Shown here: positions 8,665 to 17,823 of the stretch, piece after piece
Position numbering within the stretch: the stretch's first letter is position 1
How the letters are laid out: the number at the start of each line of letters is the position of its first letter
NCBI RefSeq assembly: GCF_000738005.1
Contig: NZ_JHAL01000001.1
Span: 493,108-557,107 of the forward strand
Length of the DNA: 64,000 nt
Source of the DNA: Bifidobacterium crudilactis
GTDB lineage: Bacteria; Actinomycetota; Actinomycetes; Actinomycetales; Bifidobacteriaceae
Reading direction: 5' to 3'
Notes under the pieces: model-generated
Told to the model about the DNA's origin: nothing
Database searches by the model: none
What the model saw: the letters and a program-made list of their open reading frames with translations, nothing else
Program-made: the position numbers and the translations under genes

Positions 8665-9624
8665 ATGGGTGCAGTCAATGACGGTGGGACCGTTGTGGTT
8701 GACAACATCGAGGCGCGTCGGCATGAGCCGTTGTTCAAACGCATCGGATCGCATTTCAAACAGTATTGGCAACTATGGGTCTTGGCCTTGCCCTCAATCG
8801 TCTTCGTGGTGATATTCGCGTACGTGCCGATGTACGGTGTCCAGCTCGCTTTCCGCAAGTATGACATCACCAAAGGCATGACAGGCGGAGATTGGGTCGG
8901 GTTCCAGTACTTCGAACAGTTCTTCAACGACCCGATGTTCAAGGAAATCATACTGAACACCTTCCGCATCAGCTTGTGGACCCTGGTGATGGGCTTCATC
9001 GCCCCGATCATCCTCGCCCTGCTGATCAACCAGATCGGCAGCTCCAAGGTCAAGGGATTCGTGCAGACGATCACCTACATGCCGCACTTCATCTCGACCG
9101 TGGTTATGGTGTCGATGCTGCAGATCTTCCTCTCTCCCGGAACGGGGCTCCTCGGCCGTTTCCTCGGCAGGGAGAGTCTTATGGGCGATCCCAAGTCCTT
9201 CACCTCCATCTACTGGATTTCAGAGGTATGGCAGCACATGGGGTGGAACTGCATCATCTACCTTGCCGCACTGTCTTCCGTGGACCTGGCTTTGTACGAG
9301 GCGGCGAAGATTGACGGAGCCGGTCGCCTGCAGCTCATCAGATACGTGGATTTGCCGACGATCATGCCGACGGTCGGTGTGATGCTGATCCTCAACATGG
9401 GTTCGGTACTCGGTGTCGGCTTCGAGAAGGTCTGGCTGATGCAGAACACCTTGAACATCACCGCTTCGGAAGTCATATCGACGTATACCTACCGAATAGG
9501 CATACTCGACAACCAGTTCTCATATTCGACGGCCATCGGACTATTCAATTCCGTGGTGAACTTCGTGTTCCTGGTGATGGCAAACGCCATTGCCAAGCGC
9601 GCAAGCAACACGAGCATCTTCTAG
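8665..9624 (+). CDS. Sugar ABC transporter permease, LplB type (module A)
   Basis: This inner-membrane permease has 319 residues and about six hydrophobic segments; the first is YWQLWVLALPSIVFVVIFAY. The permease signature EAAKIDGAGRLQLIRYVDLP, which contacts the ATPase, lies about two-thirds along. The frame is open back to 8485 inside the GH13 gene. Of the plausible ATGs (8653, 8665) I prefer 8665 because GGAG is 6-7 nt upstream. It starts 14 nt after the GH13 stop and pairs with the next gene. The sequence type (LplB, with YtcP as partner) is distinct from the MalF/MalG type of module B. Confidence 0.9.
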   Translation: MGAVNDGGTVVVDNIEARRHEPLFKRIGSHFKQYWQLWVLALPSIVFVVIFAYVPMYGVQLAFRKYDITKGMTGGDWVGFQYFEQFFNDPMFKEIILNTFRISLWTLVMGFIAPIILALLINQIGSSKVKGFVQTITYMPHFISTVVMVSMLQIFLSPGTGLLGRFLGRESLMGDPKSFTSIYWISEVWQHMGWNCIIYLAALSSVDLALYEAAKIDGAGRLQLIRYVDLPTIMPTVGVMLILNMGSVLGVGFEKVWLMQNTLNITASEVISTYTYRIGILDNQFSYSTAIGLFNSVVNFVFLVMANAIAKRASNTSIF

Positions 9625-9635
9625 GGAGCGAAGAC

Positions 9636-10604
9636 ATGTCATTTTTCCAACGTGGTGCCTCAACAGTACCTTCGGTGATACCGCCGAAGAGAAGCCATCG
9701 CAACGCTTCGCTGAACCGTCCCCTGAAACAGAAGAAAACGGTGTCCGATCGGGTGGTGGATGCCGTCATCGGTCTGATCATCGCCCTTATCGTGGTGGCT
9801 ATTCTGTATCCACTGTGGTTCATCGTCATTGCATCGTTCTCGGACCCGACGGCTGTCGCCACCGGTCAGGTGAACCTCATACCGAAAGGTTTCAGCGTTT
9901 CCGGCTATGCCAAGATTCTGACGGATGAACGTATCTGGATCGGTTACCGGAACACGATTCTCTACACCGTGGTCGGCACGGCCGTCAATCTGGTGGTGAC
10001 CATCCCCTCGGCCTTCGCCATGTCGCGTCGTGAATTCAAACCCCGCCGCATCATTATGTTCCTCTTCGCCTTCACGATGTTCTTCAGCGGCGGTCTGATT
10101 CCCAGCTACCTCTTGATGAAGCAGCTCGGACTGCTTAACAGCATGTGGGTGTTCATCCTTCCCGGTGCGTTCGGTGTGTATAACATGATCATCGCGAGAT
10201 CCTTCTTCGAAGGGTCGATTCCGGAGGAACTGCGAGATTCCGCAAGGGTCGATGGAGTGTCCTATTTCGGATTCTTCTTCAAAATCGTGCTGCCTTTGTC
10301 GAGTGCGATCATCGCGGTTATCGGACTCTACTGTTTCGTGGGGCATTGGAACGACTACTTCACCGGTCTGATCTATATTCGGGACCAGGATCAGCAGCCC
10401 TTGCAGAATATTCTGCAGATGATCCTGTTGGCCAACCAGACCGATTCAGGTTCGGCGGGTATGACGGCCGCGCAGTCTCAGAACTTTGCCGACCAGATCA
10501 AGTTCGGCATCATCATCGTCTCCACGCTGCCTCTGCTGGTGATCTACCCGTTCCTGCAGAAGTACTTCAACAAGGGTGTCATGATCGGCGCAGTCAAGGG
10601 CTGA
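9636..10604 (+). CDS. Sugar ABC transporter permease, YtcP/LplC type (module A)
   Basis: This second permease has 322 residues. Its membrane segments begin with VVDAVIGLIIALIVVAILYP, and it carries the EELRDSARVDGVSYFGFFFK coupling-helix signature. The C-terminal KYFNKGVMIGAVKG is characteristic of the YtcP branch and recurs in module C (63038-63964). The start ATG at 9636 follows AGGGAG, 11 nt after the previous stop. It forms a heterodimer with the LplB-type permease. Confidence 0.9.
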   Translation: MSFFQRGASTVPSVIPPKRSHRNASLNRPLKQKKTVSDRVVDAVIGLIIALIVVAILYPLWFIVIASFSDPTAVATGQVNLIPKGFSVSGYAKILTDERIWIGYRNTILYTVVGTAVNLVVTIPSAFAMSRREFKPRRIIMFLFAFTMFFSGGLIPSYLLMKQLGLLNSMWVFILPGAFGVYNMIIARSFFEGSIPEELRDSARVDGVSYFGFFFKIVLPLSSAIIAVIGLYCFVGHWNDYFTGLIYIRDQDQQPLQNILQMILLANQTDSGSAGMTAAQSQNFADQIKFGIIIVSTLPLLVIYPFLQKYFNKGVMIGAVKG

Positions 10605-10624
10605 TCGTCGCACCTGTGAGTTCA

Positions 10625-10710
10625 CCGCTCCGACCTCGTCGATGTTGCGCGAGGACGGAGCGGCTTATGATTTTCCTGTCCACAAGGCGTCCGACGAAAT
10701 CCGTCGGACG
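10625..10710 (+). terminator. Two hairpins between permease genes and GH31
   Basis: The first stem pairs 10625-10638 with 10650-10663 (13 of 14 pairs, one A/A mismatch). The second pairs CGTCCGACG (10688-10696) with CGTCGGACG (10702-10710) around AAATC. They lie in the 210-bp gap before GH31 and may partly terminate the upstream transcript. No separate promoter for GH31 is obvious. Confidence 0.55.
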
Positions 10711-10814
10711 TCCATAACCCGAAGCATGAATCCGCCGGTCCTGACGGCAAATACGTCGGCCGCCCACAAGGCGCGTGATGCGCGCCCTCACCGATCAGAA
10801 GAAAGCAAGGGTCA

Positions 10815-13307
10815 ATGTCTACCTTTCACAATGACAATCCTCGATATTCATTTCCGCACGGAGCGCATCCGAAGATGGATGATGCCTGTGTGATCGTCGG
10901 TGATCACTGGCGTATCGGCGTGCTTACGGAGTCCTTGATTCGATTGGAATGGTCCGAGGACGGGGCCTTCGAAGATCACTGCAGCCAAACCGTCATCAAC
11001 CGGAATTTCCTATCGCAGGACTCGGTGGAGCGACGTGTCTATGACCAGGATGGTCTGCTGGTGATTGATACCCCTTACCTGCACCTCAGCTATGACCGCA
11101 GACCTTTCAGCAAGGAAGGGCTGCAGATACAGGTCAAGGGCATGGACGGTTTCAATGGCACCTGGCATTACGGTGCGTCACAGCACGCCAATCTCAAGGG
11201 AACGGCGCGAACGCTGGATGGAGCGGATGGCGCAATCGGACTGGGTGACGGGGTGATCTCCCATGACGGTTGGGCTGTGCTCGATGATTCATCGAGTAAT
11301 GTTCTTGTCGCGGAAGAAGACGGCGATGCCGCCGCTTCATCGCCAAGACTCCGAGTCGCTCCGAGAAGCTCAGGCAGACAGGACCTCTATTTCTTCGGAT
11401 ACGGACATCGATATCGACAGGCGGTGCAGGACTTCTACGGACTGACGGGGCCGACGCCATTGCTGCCGCGATTCGCCTTGGGCAACTGGTGGAGCAGGTA
11501 CTACAAGTACACTGCCGACGAATACCTTGCGCTGATGGACCGTTTCGCGGCCGAGGGCATCCCGTTCACTACTGCTGTGATCGATATGGACTGGCATATC
11601 ACGGAGGTTGACGCCAGCTACGGTTCCGGGTGGACCGGATACACTTGGAACGAGGACCTATTCCCCGACCCTGAGCGTTTTCTGCATGAACTGCACAGGA
11701 AAGGTCTGCGGACCACGCTTAACGTACATCCCCGTGACGGTGTGCGCGCCTTCGAGAAACCGTATGTCCGCATGGCCGAGACGATGGGCGTGGACCCCGC
11801 AACCGGGGAGGCCATCGAATTCGATGTCACCAATCCTAAATTCGTGGATGCATACTTCGACATGCACCATAATCTGGAGGACGAAGGCGTCGATTTCTGG
11901 TGGATTGACTGGCAGCAGGGTGGTGTGACCAAACAGGTCGGGCTCGACCCTCTCTGGATGCTGAACCATCTGCATTATCTTGATTCGGCAAGAGACGGAC
12001 GTTGGCCGCTGACCTTCTCCAGGTATGCGGGGCCGGGATCGCACCGTTATCCTATCGGTTTTTCGGGGGATACGGTGGTGAGCTGGGAATCGTTGAGGTT
12101 CCAGCCATATTTCACTGCTACGGCATCCAATATCGGTTATGGCTGGTGGAGCCACGATATCGGTGGTCATATGTCCGGCATCCGCGACGAGGAGCTGGAG
12201 GCGCGTTGGTATCAGCTCGGAGTCTTCAGTCCGATCAATCGTCTGCACTCCAGCGCATCTCCCTTCAACGGCAAAGAGCCGTGGAACTTCCATGAGCCGG
12301 TTAAATCCGCGATGGTGGATGCTCTGAGACTGCGGCAGGCTCTGATGCCGTACATGTATACGATGAACTGGCGCAACGCCGTCGAGGGCAGGGAACTCAT
12401 CGAGCCGATGTACTGGCAATACCCCGAACAGGGTGAGGCCTATGGTGTGCCGAATGAGTATTTCTTCGGGTCGGAGCTTATTGCCGTGCCGATTACCGAA
12501 GCGATGGATAAGGCTTCGATGAGGGCGAAGGCGAAAGTCTGGTTGCCTCAGGGCGAGTGGTTCGATTTCTTCTCGGGAAGACGGTATCGCAGTGACGTCG
12601 CGTCCGGAATGAATTTCTACGCCTGGCGAGGCATAGGGATCATGCCGGTCTTCGCAAAGGCGGGCGGCATCGTGCCCTTGCAAAGCGACAACATGACCAA
12701 CTCCACGGAGAATCCCGAGGCTCTGGAAATTCTGGTATTCCCAGGCGCCGACGGCAAATTCTCGCTTCGCGAGGACGATGGACGGTACGCACCCGACGGC
12801 GGTATCGAGCGTATGCGTGTCTCCGACACCGTGATGTCCTTCGACAACGCGAGCAGCACACTGACCATCGCAGCCGCGGCGGGTGATGCTCGTGTGACTC
12901 CCGAACGGCGCACGTGGACCGTGACGTTCCGTGGCGTCGCCATGAGTGAGGTCCAAATCGACGGCGAGTACTCCTCCGACACTTCCTACGACAAGGAGAG
13001 TCTGAGTCTGACGGTGCATGTCGGCTGCAAAGCGACCGATAAGGACGTCACGGTGAGTTTCCCCCATGGTCTTGAACTTGCGGCCGACCCGGTGAGTGAT
13101 GATGTGTTCGCCATCTGCAACGACGCGCAGATCGCCTACCCCTTGAAGGAGGCGGCGAACGCTGCGCTGCAGGAACACGGAACTCGTGCACTGCCGTCAC
13201 TGAAAACCTTGTCCTATGAGTCCAAGGACCAAAATGGCGGCATTCACAGGGAGGAGCTTTCCCCGAGTGTGCTTTCGGCCGTGGAAGAGGTACTGTTCCG
13301 TTGCTGA
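10815..13307 (+). CDS. GH31 alpha-glycosidase (module A)
   Basis: This intracellular family 31 hydrolase has 830 residues and no signal peptide. An N-terminal beta-sandwich (about 20-210) precedes the catalytic barrel. The nucleophile is D365 in FWWIDWQQGG and the acid/base is D419 in GFSGDT; both contexts are canonical for GH31. The FSRYAGPGSHRYPIGFSGD block confirms the family. C-terminal beta domains follow. Within GH31 the substrate could be alpha-glucosides (including alpha-1,6 or alpha-1,3) or alpha-xylosides. The operon with GH49 and GH13 partners favours alpha-glucans. The ATG at 10815 is preceded by AAGG in a weakly spaced position. A close paralogue is encoded at 55871-58414. Confidence 0.88.
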   Translation: MSTFHNDNPRYSFPHGAHPKMDDACVIVGDHWRIGVLTESLIRLEWSEDGAFEDHCSQTVINRNFLSQDSVERRVYDQDGLLVIDTPYLHLSYDRRPFSKEGLQIQVKGMDGFNGTWHYGASQHANLKGTARTLDGADGAIGLGDGVISHDGWAVLDDSSSNVLVAEEDGDAAASSPRLRVAPRSSGRQDLYFFGYGHRYRQAVQDFYGLTGPTPLLPRFALGNWWSRYYKYTADEYLALMDRFAAEGIPFTTAVIDMDWHITEVDASYGSGWTGYTWNEDLFPDPERFLHELHRKGLRTTLNVHPRDGVRAFEKPYVRMAETMGVDPATGEAIEFDVTNPKFVDAYFDMHHNLEDEGVDFWWIDWQQGGVTKQVGLDPLWMLNHLHYLDSARDGRWPLTFSRYAGPGSHRYPIGFSGDTVVSWESLRFQPYFTATASNIGYGWWSHDIGGHMSGIRDEELEARWYQLGVFSPINRLHSSASPFNGKEPWNFHEPVKSAMVDALRLRQALMPYMYTMNWRNAVEGRELIEPMYWQYPEQGEAYGVPNEYFFGSELIAVPITEAMDKASMRAKAKVWLPQGEWFDFFSGRRYRSDVASGMNFYAWRGIGIMPVFAKAGGIVPLQSDNMTNSTENPEALEILVFPGADGKFSLREDDGRYAPDGGIERMRVSDTVMSFDNASSTLTIAAAAGDARVTPERRTWTVTFRGVAMSEVQIDGEYSSDTSYDKESLSLTVHVGCKATDKDVTVSFPHGLELAADPVSDDVFAICNDAQIAYPLKEAANAALQEHGTRALPSLKTLSYESKDQNGGIHREELSPSVLSAVEEVLFRC

Positions 13308-13417
13308 AGGGCACCGAGATGGCCGCATCAGGTGTTTCTCGCTGGTGTTGCACCGGATGTCGGCAGGCGATGGGTGAAGAGGGACGGTCGTGAGAGGACC
13401 ATCGGAAGGTGGAAAAT

Positions 13418-14110
13418 ATGAGACGGTTCGCACTCGGGTATGAGTATTTTGCCCGTATTATCATGATGGTCGTGATGGTGAACATCGCCTTCATCGTGCA
13501 CACGGTGATGGGGTTGCTGGTGTGGGGGTTCTTCCCTTCCCTCGCCGCGTCCTATTCGACCTACCGGGCTTGGATTCTGTCGGTTGAGGACAGGTCATGG
13601 ACCGTTCGTCAGACCTGGTCGACCTTCCATCGGGCTTGGAAATCTGAACTGCGTGATGCGAATCTCTTCGGATGGCCCCAGTTCGTCGTCTGGGCGCTGC
13701 TGATTTGGGAATACTGGTTCGTCCAGAACAACAATCTCGGTACGCCCGGCTTCGCCGTCTCCGGGGTCTTGCTGGTCGTCAATGTCTTCTACGCGTTGTT
13801 CGTGCTGGTCAGTTGGGCTGTGCGCGCCAACTTCGACGAGCGTGCATGGTGGACGGTGCGTGCATCCTTTTCAATGATCATCGTCAGGCCGCTGTGCTCC
13901 GTGGTTATCCTGTTTCTGCTGGCCGTCATTGTCTTCGCATACTACAAGTGGCCTGGATTGATGGTTGCTTTCGGGGTCTCAATACCCATCTTTGCCACCA
14001 TGATGACCCTGTATTCATGGGGAAGGCTTCCTGGCATGGACGTCCATGATATCGAACCGATGGAGAAAGACCAAAGGCATATGCGGCAAAGCCGCCATTC
14101 GCATCGTTGA
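13418..14110 (+). CDS. DUF624 (YesL-like) membrane protein
   Basis: This integral membrane protein of about 230 residues has four to six hydrophobic segments, for example IIMMVVMVNIAFIVHTVMG and PLCSVVILFLLAVIVFAYY. It has the size and WGFFPSLAASYSTYRAW block of the DUF624/YesL family. Such proteins are regularly encoded with LplB/YtcP-type sugar transporters, but their function is unknown. I start at the ATG at 13418, about 8 nt after GGAAGG; a GTG at 13409 is the alternative. It is probably the last gene of the module A operon. The C-terminus is histidine/arginine rich (RQSRHSHR). Confidence 0.75.
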   Translation: MRRFALGYEYFARIIMMVVMVNIAFIVHTVMGLLVWGFFPSLAASYSTYRAWILSVEDRSWTVRQTWSTFHRAWKSELRDANLFGWPQFVVWALLIWEYWFVQNNNLGTPGFAVSGVLLVVNVFYALFVLVSWAVRANFDERAWWTVRASFSMIIVRPLCSVVILFLLAVIVFAYYKWPGLMVAFGVSIPIFATMMTLYSWGRLPGMDVHDIEPMEKDQRHMRQSRHSHR

Positions 14111-14333
14111 TAATGATGCGAATTATCCCGATTCGTTTCTTTCGAAGGTATTGTTCTGCCGTTGAGAATGTTCTGTTATGTGTTGTCTCAACTTTATGCG
14201 CGTCATTTGCTGCGTAAGGTCCGGTGAGCTATCGTGCCAATAGGGAATTCGGACAATGAAGCCGACCCCGCAGTCTTGTCAACGCCACGACGATGTTGTT
14301 GTTGACACAGACCACACACCGAAAGGATTTGGC

Positions 14334-15338
14334 ATGAAAGCCTTAGTGCTCACCGGAACGAAGCAGTTCGACATCGAAGATCTTCCCACGCCTGAAATCG
14401 GCCCTCATGATGTGCTGATAGATACGGCCTATGCAGGGGTGTGCGGCACCGATCACGACCTGTACGCGGGACGTCCCGGTTCGGCAGCTGCGGTCCCGCC
14501 AATCGTGTTGGGGCACGAGAACTCCGGTGTGGTCGCCGCCGTCGGCGAACAGGTCACGCGGGTGAAGCCCGGCGACAGGGTGGCGGTGGACCCGAATATC
14601 TATTGCGGTCAATGCGAGTTCTGTCTGACCCAGCGTCCTGAGCTGTGCGATCATCTCAGCGCGGTGGGCGTGACCCGCAACGGTGGCCTAGCCGAACAGT
14701 TCAGCGCGCCGGCAAGCGTGGTCTATCCTCTGCCGGACAACGTATCGTTGAAGTCGGCGGCCGCGGTCGAACCGATTTCCTGCGCTGTGCACGCCGTCGA
14801 CCTGCTCAAGCTCCATCCTTATCAGAAAGCCCTGGTCATCGGTGACGGATTCATGGGGCAGCTCTTCGTGCAGGTGCTGCAGGCATATGGCGTTCATGAG
14901 GTCGATCTGGCCGGTATCGTCGATGAGAAGCTCAAGCTCAATGCCGAACGATTCCACGTCGTGAATACCTACAACACCTTGCGTGAAAGCATTCCCGAGG
15001 GCCGCTACGACGTTATCGTCGAGGCGGTCGGTCTGCCATCGACTCAGGCACAGGCCATCGCGGCTGCCAACAAGGGGGCACAGGTGCTGATGTTCGGGGT
15101 CGGTCCGCAGGAGGCCGTATTCGAGATGAACACCTATGACATCTACAAGAAGCAGCTGACCATACAGGGGTCCTTCATCAACCCTCTGACCTTCAGCGAT
15201 GCCATTGCCCTGCTGTCAAGCGGCAAGGTGGATGTCGATTCCCTGATCAGCCACGAGTTCGCGCTGGAACAGGTGCAGGACTTCCTTGACGGCGCGATCA
15301 CCGGGGTCTCCAAAGCGGTCGTCAGGCTTGCCGAATGA
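14334..15338 (+). CDS. Zinc-dependent medium-chain dehydrogenase (sugar/polyol type)
   Basis: This NAD(P)-dependent MDR family oxidoreductase has 334 residues. Catalytic zinc ligands are visible as C37 (GVCGTDHD) and H61-E62 (GHENSG). The structural zinc site is C91, C94, C97 and C105. A Rossmann dinucleotide fold (VIGDGFMGQLFVQVLQAYG) follows, with GDG rather than the usual GxG consensus. Substrates in this branch include sorbitol, threitol, L-threonine and other polyols; I cannot choose among them. The start is the ATG at 14334 after AAAGGA; the open frame back to 14256 lacks support. It is followed after 43 nt by a VOC protein, so the two likely act on one small metabolite or sugar derivative. 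Confidence 0.85.
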   Translation: MKALVLTGTKQFDIEDLPTPEIGPHDVLIDTAYAGVCGTDHDLYAGRPGSAAAVPPIVLGHENSGVVAAVGEQVTRVKPGDRVAVDPNIYCGQCEFCLTQRPELCDHLSAVGVTRNGGLAEQFSAPASVVYPLPDNVSLKSAAAVEPISCAVHAVDLLKLHPYQKALVIGDGFMGQLFVQVLQAYGVHEVDLAGIVDEKLKLNAERFHVVNTYNTLRESIPEGRYDVIVEAVGLPSTQAQAIAAANKGAQVLMFGVGPQEAVFEMNTYDIYKKQLTIQGSFINPLTFSDAIALLSSGKVDVDSLISHEFALEQVQDFLDGAITGVSKAVVRLAE

Positions 15339-15381
15339 GGTTGGTGAGTGTGCGCATACGTCAAAACCAAGGAGAACCGCA

Positions 15382-15777
15382 ATGAATACCATGACCGCAT
15401 ATACTACGGATGTTCAGCATGTGGGCCTGCCCACAAGCGACCTTGATGGGACCATCGACTTTTATACCAAGACCATCGGTTTCGAACTCGCCGGAGTCTT
15501 CAGGAACGGCGATGACCGCTGCGCTTTTCTGCGCTACGGACACATCACGATAGAAACGTGGGAGGTGGAGGAATCCGCCATGGGCGACGGGGCATGGAAT
15601 CACATGGCTCTGGACTGCACCGATATCGATGCGGCCTTCAGCAACGCAAAGGCGCTGGGTCTGGATTTCAAAGACACCGAGGTCCAGTCGATTCCCTCGT
15701 TCTGGGACAATGGCATACGGTATTTCAACATCTACGGCCCGAACCGGGAAATCATCGAATTCTGCCAGATTATGTGA
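15382..15777 (+). CDS. VOC (glyoxalase/bleomycin-resistance fold) protein
   Basis: This vicinal-oxygen-chelate domain protein has 131 residues and two beta-alpha-beta-beta-beta halves. Likely metal ligands are H in VQHVGLPTSD (near 14), E in ITIETWEV and E in REIIEFCQ near the C-terminus. The start ATG at 15382 follows AAGGAG. It is clearly paralogous to the VOC protein at 31584-31973, with which it shares the blocks IPSFWDNGI and IEFCQI. Partners differ: a zinc dehydrogenase here, a FucP-like transporter there. The reaction (isomerase, epimerase or lyase on a sugar or its acid) is not known. Confidence 0.8.
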   Translation: MNTMTAYTTDVQHVGLPTSDLDGTIDFYTKTIGFELAGVFRNGDDRCAFLRYGHITIETWEVEESAMGDGAWNHMALDCTDIDAAFSNAKALGLDFKDTEVQSIPSFWDNGIRYFNIYGPNREIIEFCQIM

Positions 15778-15804
15778 GTCGCCTTCGTCCACGACTTCGC
15801 CGAC

Positions 15805-15819
15805 CGCCGACTGTCGGCG
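15805..15819. terminator. Short GC hairpin between convergent genes
   Basis: CGCCGAC and GTCGGCG are nearly contiguous, giving a short stem-loop (probably CCGA-CTG-TCGG in practice). It lies in the 48-bp gap between the VOC gene (+) and the MocR gene (-). There is no T-run, so evidence is modest. Confidence 0.35.
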
Positions 15820-15825
15820 TGAATG

Positions 15826-17274
15826 TCATTGCTCGGCGGCCTCTTGCAGAAGCGGGGCCGTTTGAGCAATCTGTTCGGCCTTGATGCCGGCTATGGTGAT
15901 GCGAATGTGTTCCGGCACACCTTCGCTGCCGTCACGGCCGTAGGAGTCGCGCCCGACGATGAAATCCGAGCCACGCCGCACTTTGATGCCTTTGGCCAGA
16001 AGGTAGTCGAATGCTGCATCCTCGTCGTGTACCGGAAGCCACATATTGAGTCCATCGCCTTCAGACAGGTCGATACCCTCGCGATGCAGCGCATCTCGGA
16101 GCATCGACCTTCTGCTTTCATACTCCCTGCGTGCCCGCAGAATCTGCGCATTCGTCCTGGAATCGGCAAGCATCATGTACAGCAGCTCCTGCAACAGTTT
16201 GCTCACCCAGCCGACACCGAGTTTGCGCTCGCGTATCAAGGACTCGACTATGGTCTCCGGCCCTGAAAGCGCAGCGAGTCTGAGATCCGGTCCATGTGTT
16301 TTCGAGAAGCTCTGTATGCGAACCGTTTCGTCCGGAATGAACGCCCCCATGCTCATCGCCATCGCCGTCGAGATGCTGCCGCTGTGGTCGTCCTCGATGA
16401 TCAGCGGCCTGCGCTGCTCGCCACCATTCGGGTAGTGCTCCATGATGACGTCTGCAAGGCGGTGGAGCCTTTCGGGCGTTGTCGTGGTTCCTGTGGGGTT
16501 CTGGGCTCTGGGTTGCAGGATGATTGCACTGATGCGCCGGTGTTGTGCGTGGCAGTCGTCGATCGCCGATTCCAGAGAGCTCGGGGTGACACCGAATTCG
16601 TCCATTTCGATGCCGACTGCGGTTGCGCCGCACTGCTGCACCAGGTGGATGATGGGAGGGTACGTCGGGTTTTCCAGCAGGATAACGCTGCCCTCGGCCT
16701 CGCAGATGCGCAGCACTCGTTCGATGCCGTCCATCGCCCCCGACACCACGGTCAGGGCCTGCACTGGATACGGCCAATTGCTGCGAAACAGTTCGGCCAA
16801 CGGCGACAGGATGGACGATTCGTCGTAGGAGCCGATGTATGCGGTTCGCTGACCTTGCATGATGAGAAAGCGGTTGATTCCGGGCAACAGTGAAATATCC
16901 GGTGTGCCCAGGGAAAGGTCCTGCAGAACAGTGCCGTCTTCCGAATTCGACGACGGCTGTCTGAGATTCGTCCAATCGTTGTTTCGAGACAGCACGAAGG
17001 TGCCTCGCCGCCCGCGCATCATAAGATAGCCCGCGACCCCAAGCTGATGGTAGATGGTCGAAATCATGCCGTAGCTGACGCCCAGTCTGGATGACAGGAT
17101 GCGGACGGTCGGCATGCGCTGATTGGTCTGCAGGGATTGACGTTCGAGCAGTTCGATAAGCGTGGTCTTGATGGTATTCGAAGTGATGGTCGCACCGGAC
17201 TTGGGCAAGGCTTCGAGAATGGTATCGAGCGCACAGTCATCATGTTGTGTTCCCATGGCGTTCGTGCTGTCCAT
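15826..17274 (-). CDS. MocR-type regulator (GntR wHTH plus aminotransferase-like domain)
   Basis: This PLP-binding transcription regulator has 482 residues. Residues about 30-95 form a GntR winged helix (MPTVRILSSRLGVSYGMIS, then a GRRGTFV wing). Residues about 120-482 form a fold-type I aminotransferase domain. The PLP lysine is K325 (SFSKTHGP), the NPTG motif is at 259-262 (RAQNPTG) and the PLP-nitrogen aspartate is in IIEDDHSG (D295 or D296). All PLP anchors are kept, so it probably binds PLP. MocR genes usually sit divergent from the gene they control. Here the divergent neighbour, across 549 bp, is the peptide-type ABC operon. An amino compound is therefore a reasonable effector, by inference. 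Confidence 0.88.
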   Translation of the reverse strand: MDSTNAMGTQHDDCALDTILEALPKSGATITSNTIKTTLIELLERQSLQTNQRMPTVRILSSRLGVSYGMISTIYHQLGVAGYLMMRGRRGTFVLSRNNDWTNLRQPSSNSEDGTVLQDLSLGTPDISLLPGINRFLIMQGQRTAYIGSYDESSILSPLAELFRSNWPYPVQALTVVSGAMDGIERVLRICEAEGSVILLENPTYPPIIHLVQQCGATAVGIEMDEFGVTPSSLESAIDDCHAQHRRISAIILQPRAQNPTGTTTTPERLHRLADVIMEHYPNGGEQRRPLIIEDDHSGSISTAMAMSMGAFIPDETVRIQSFSKTHGPDLRLAALSGPETIVESLIRERKLGVGWVSKLLQELLYMMLADSRTNAQILRARREYESRRSMLRDALHREGIDLSEGDGLNMWLPVHDEDAAFDYLLAKGIKVRRGSDFIVGRDSYGRDGSEGVPEHIRITIAGIKAEQIAQTAPLLQEAAEQ

Positions 17275-17823
17275 GTCTTCGATTCACTCGCTTTCTTGTT
17301 GGCTGCGCGGGTACTGCCCGGCACGTTCGGAATCCCCTGCCGCATCAGATACGGTGTGGTCCGCTCCTGTTCTGTTGCAACGGGGGCATGTGCCGGTCTC
17401 GAACCGTCCTCTTCGAACCGTCCTGTTCAGACCGTGCAACGTGCCCCATGTGATCTGTACAAGTGCATCCCCGTTTCTGATTGTCGCCGATTGCCGTGCC
17501 GTTGCGCGCATAGCGGATACCTTATCCGTACTGTCTCTTGTCTGCGTTGCGTCGCTTCGGCATCTCGTCCGATGTACAGGAATCATAACGCCTCCATGTA
17601 TCGGCCGGTGAGGAGAGGCGCGGCCTGTATCGGGCGTCCGGTGGCTTCCCTGAATCCGGTTTGTGCCGTGGCTTGATTCGGAAGAGACCGTTGAGAGGGT
17701 CGCTCGGTAACTGCGTGGTAACGCAAGGTTATGTGCACGAAATGTTCAATCGTGACCATAAGAGCCTGCTTGGGCACGCGGTGTTGGGCATAAGTGACTC
17801 AGTGGCATCGTAAAGGGGCTGGT
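17275..17823. other. 549-bp divergent intergenic region
   Basis: This non-coding spacer lies between the MocR gene and the ABC operon. The small open frames here look random. It holds the three tandem 14-bp repeats listed separately. TTGCAACGGGGGCATGTG near 17375 and GTGCAACGTGCCCCATGTG near 17434 are similar and flank them. I cannot place promoters with confidence. Confidence 0.5.
17397..17438. repeat. Three tandem 14-bp repeats, candidate MocR binding site
   Basis: Units at 17397-17410 (TCTCGAACCGTCCT), 17411-17424 (CTTCGAACCGTCCT) and 17425-17438 (GTTCAGACCGTGCA). The first two share 11 consecutive bases and the third keeps the ACCGT core. MocR proteins often bind direct repeats in the divergent spacer beside their own gene. 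The unit is longer than one helical turn. Confidence 0.45.

Noticed and set aside
11658..13178. 506-codon minus-strand frame inside the module A GH31
   Set aside because: A shadow of the GH31 coding sequence. The same pattern recurs opposite its paralogue at 56051-57211.
14256..14333. Upstream extension of the zinc dehydrogenase
   Set aside because: The 26 extra residues are not family-like, and AAAGGA before ATG 14334 marks the start.
15826..16893. Several plus-strand frames opposite the MocR gene
   Set aside because: The MocR protein has all PLP and helix-turn-helix motifs on the minus strand; the plus frames show none.
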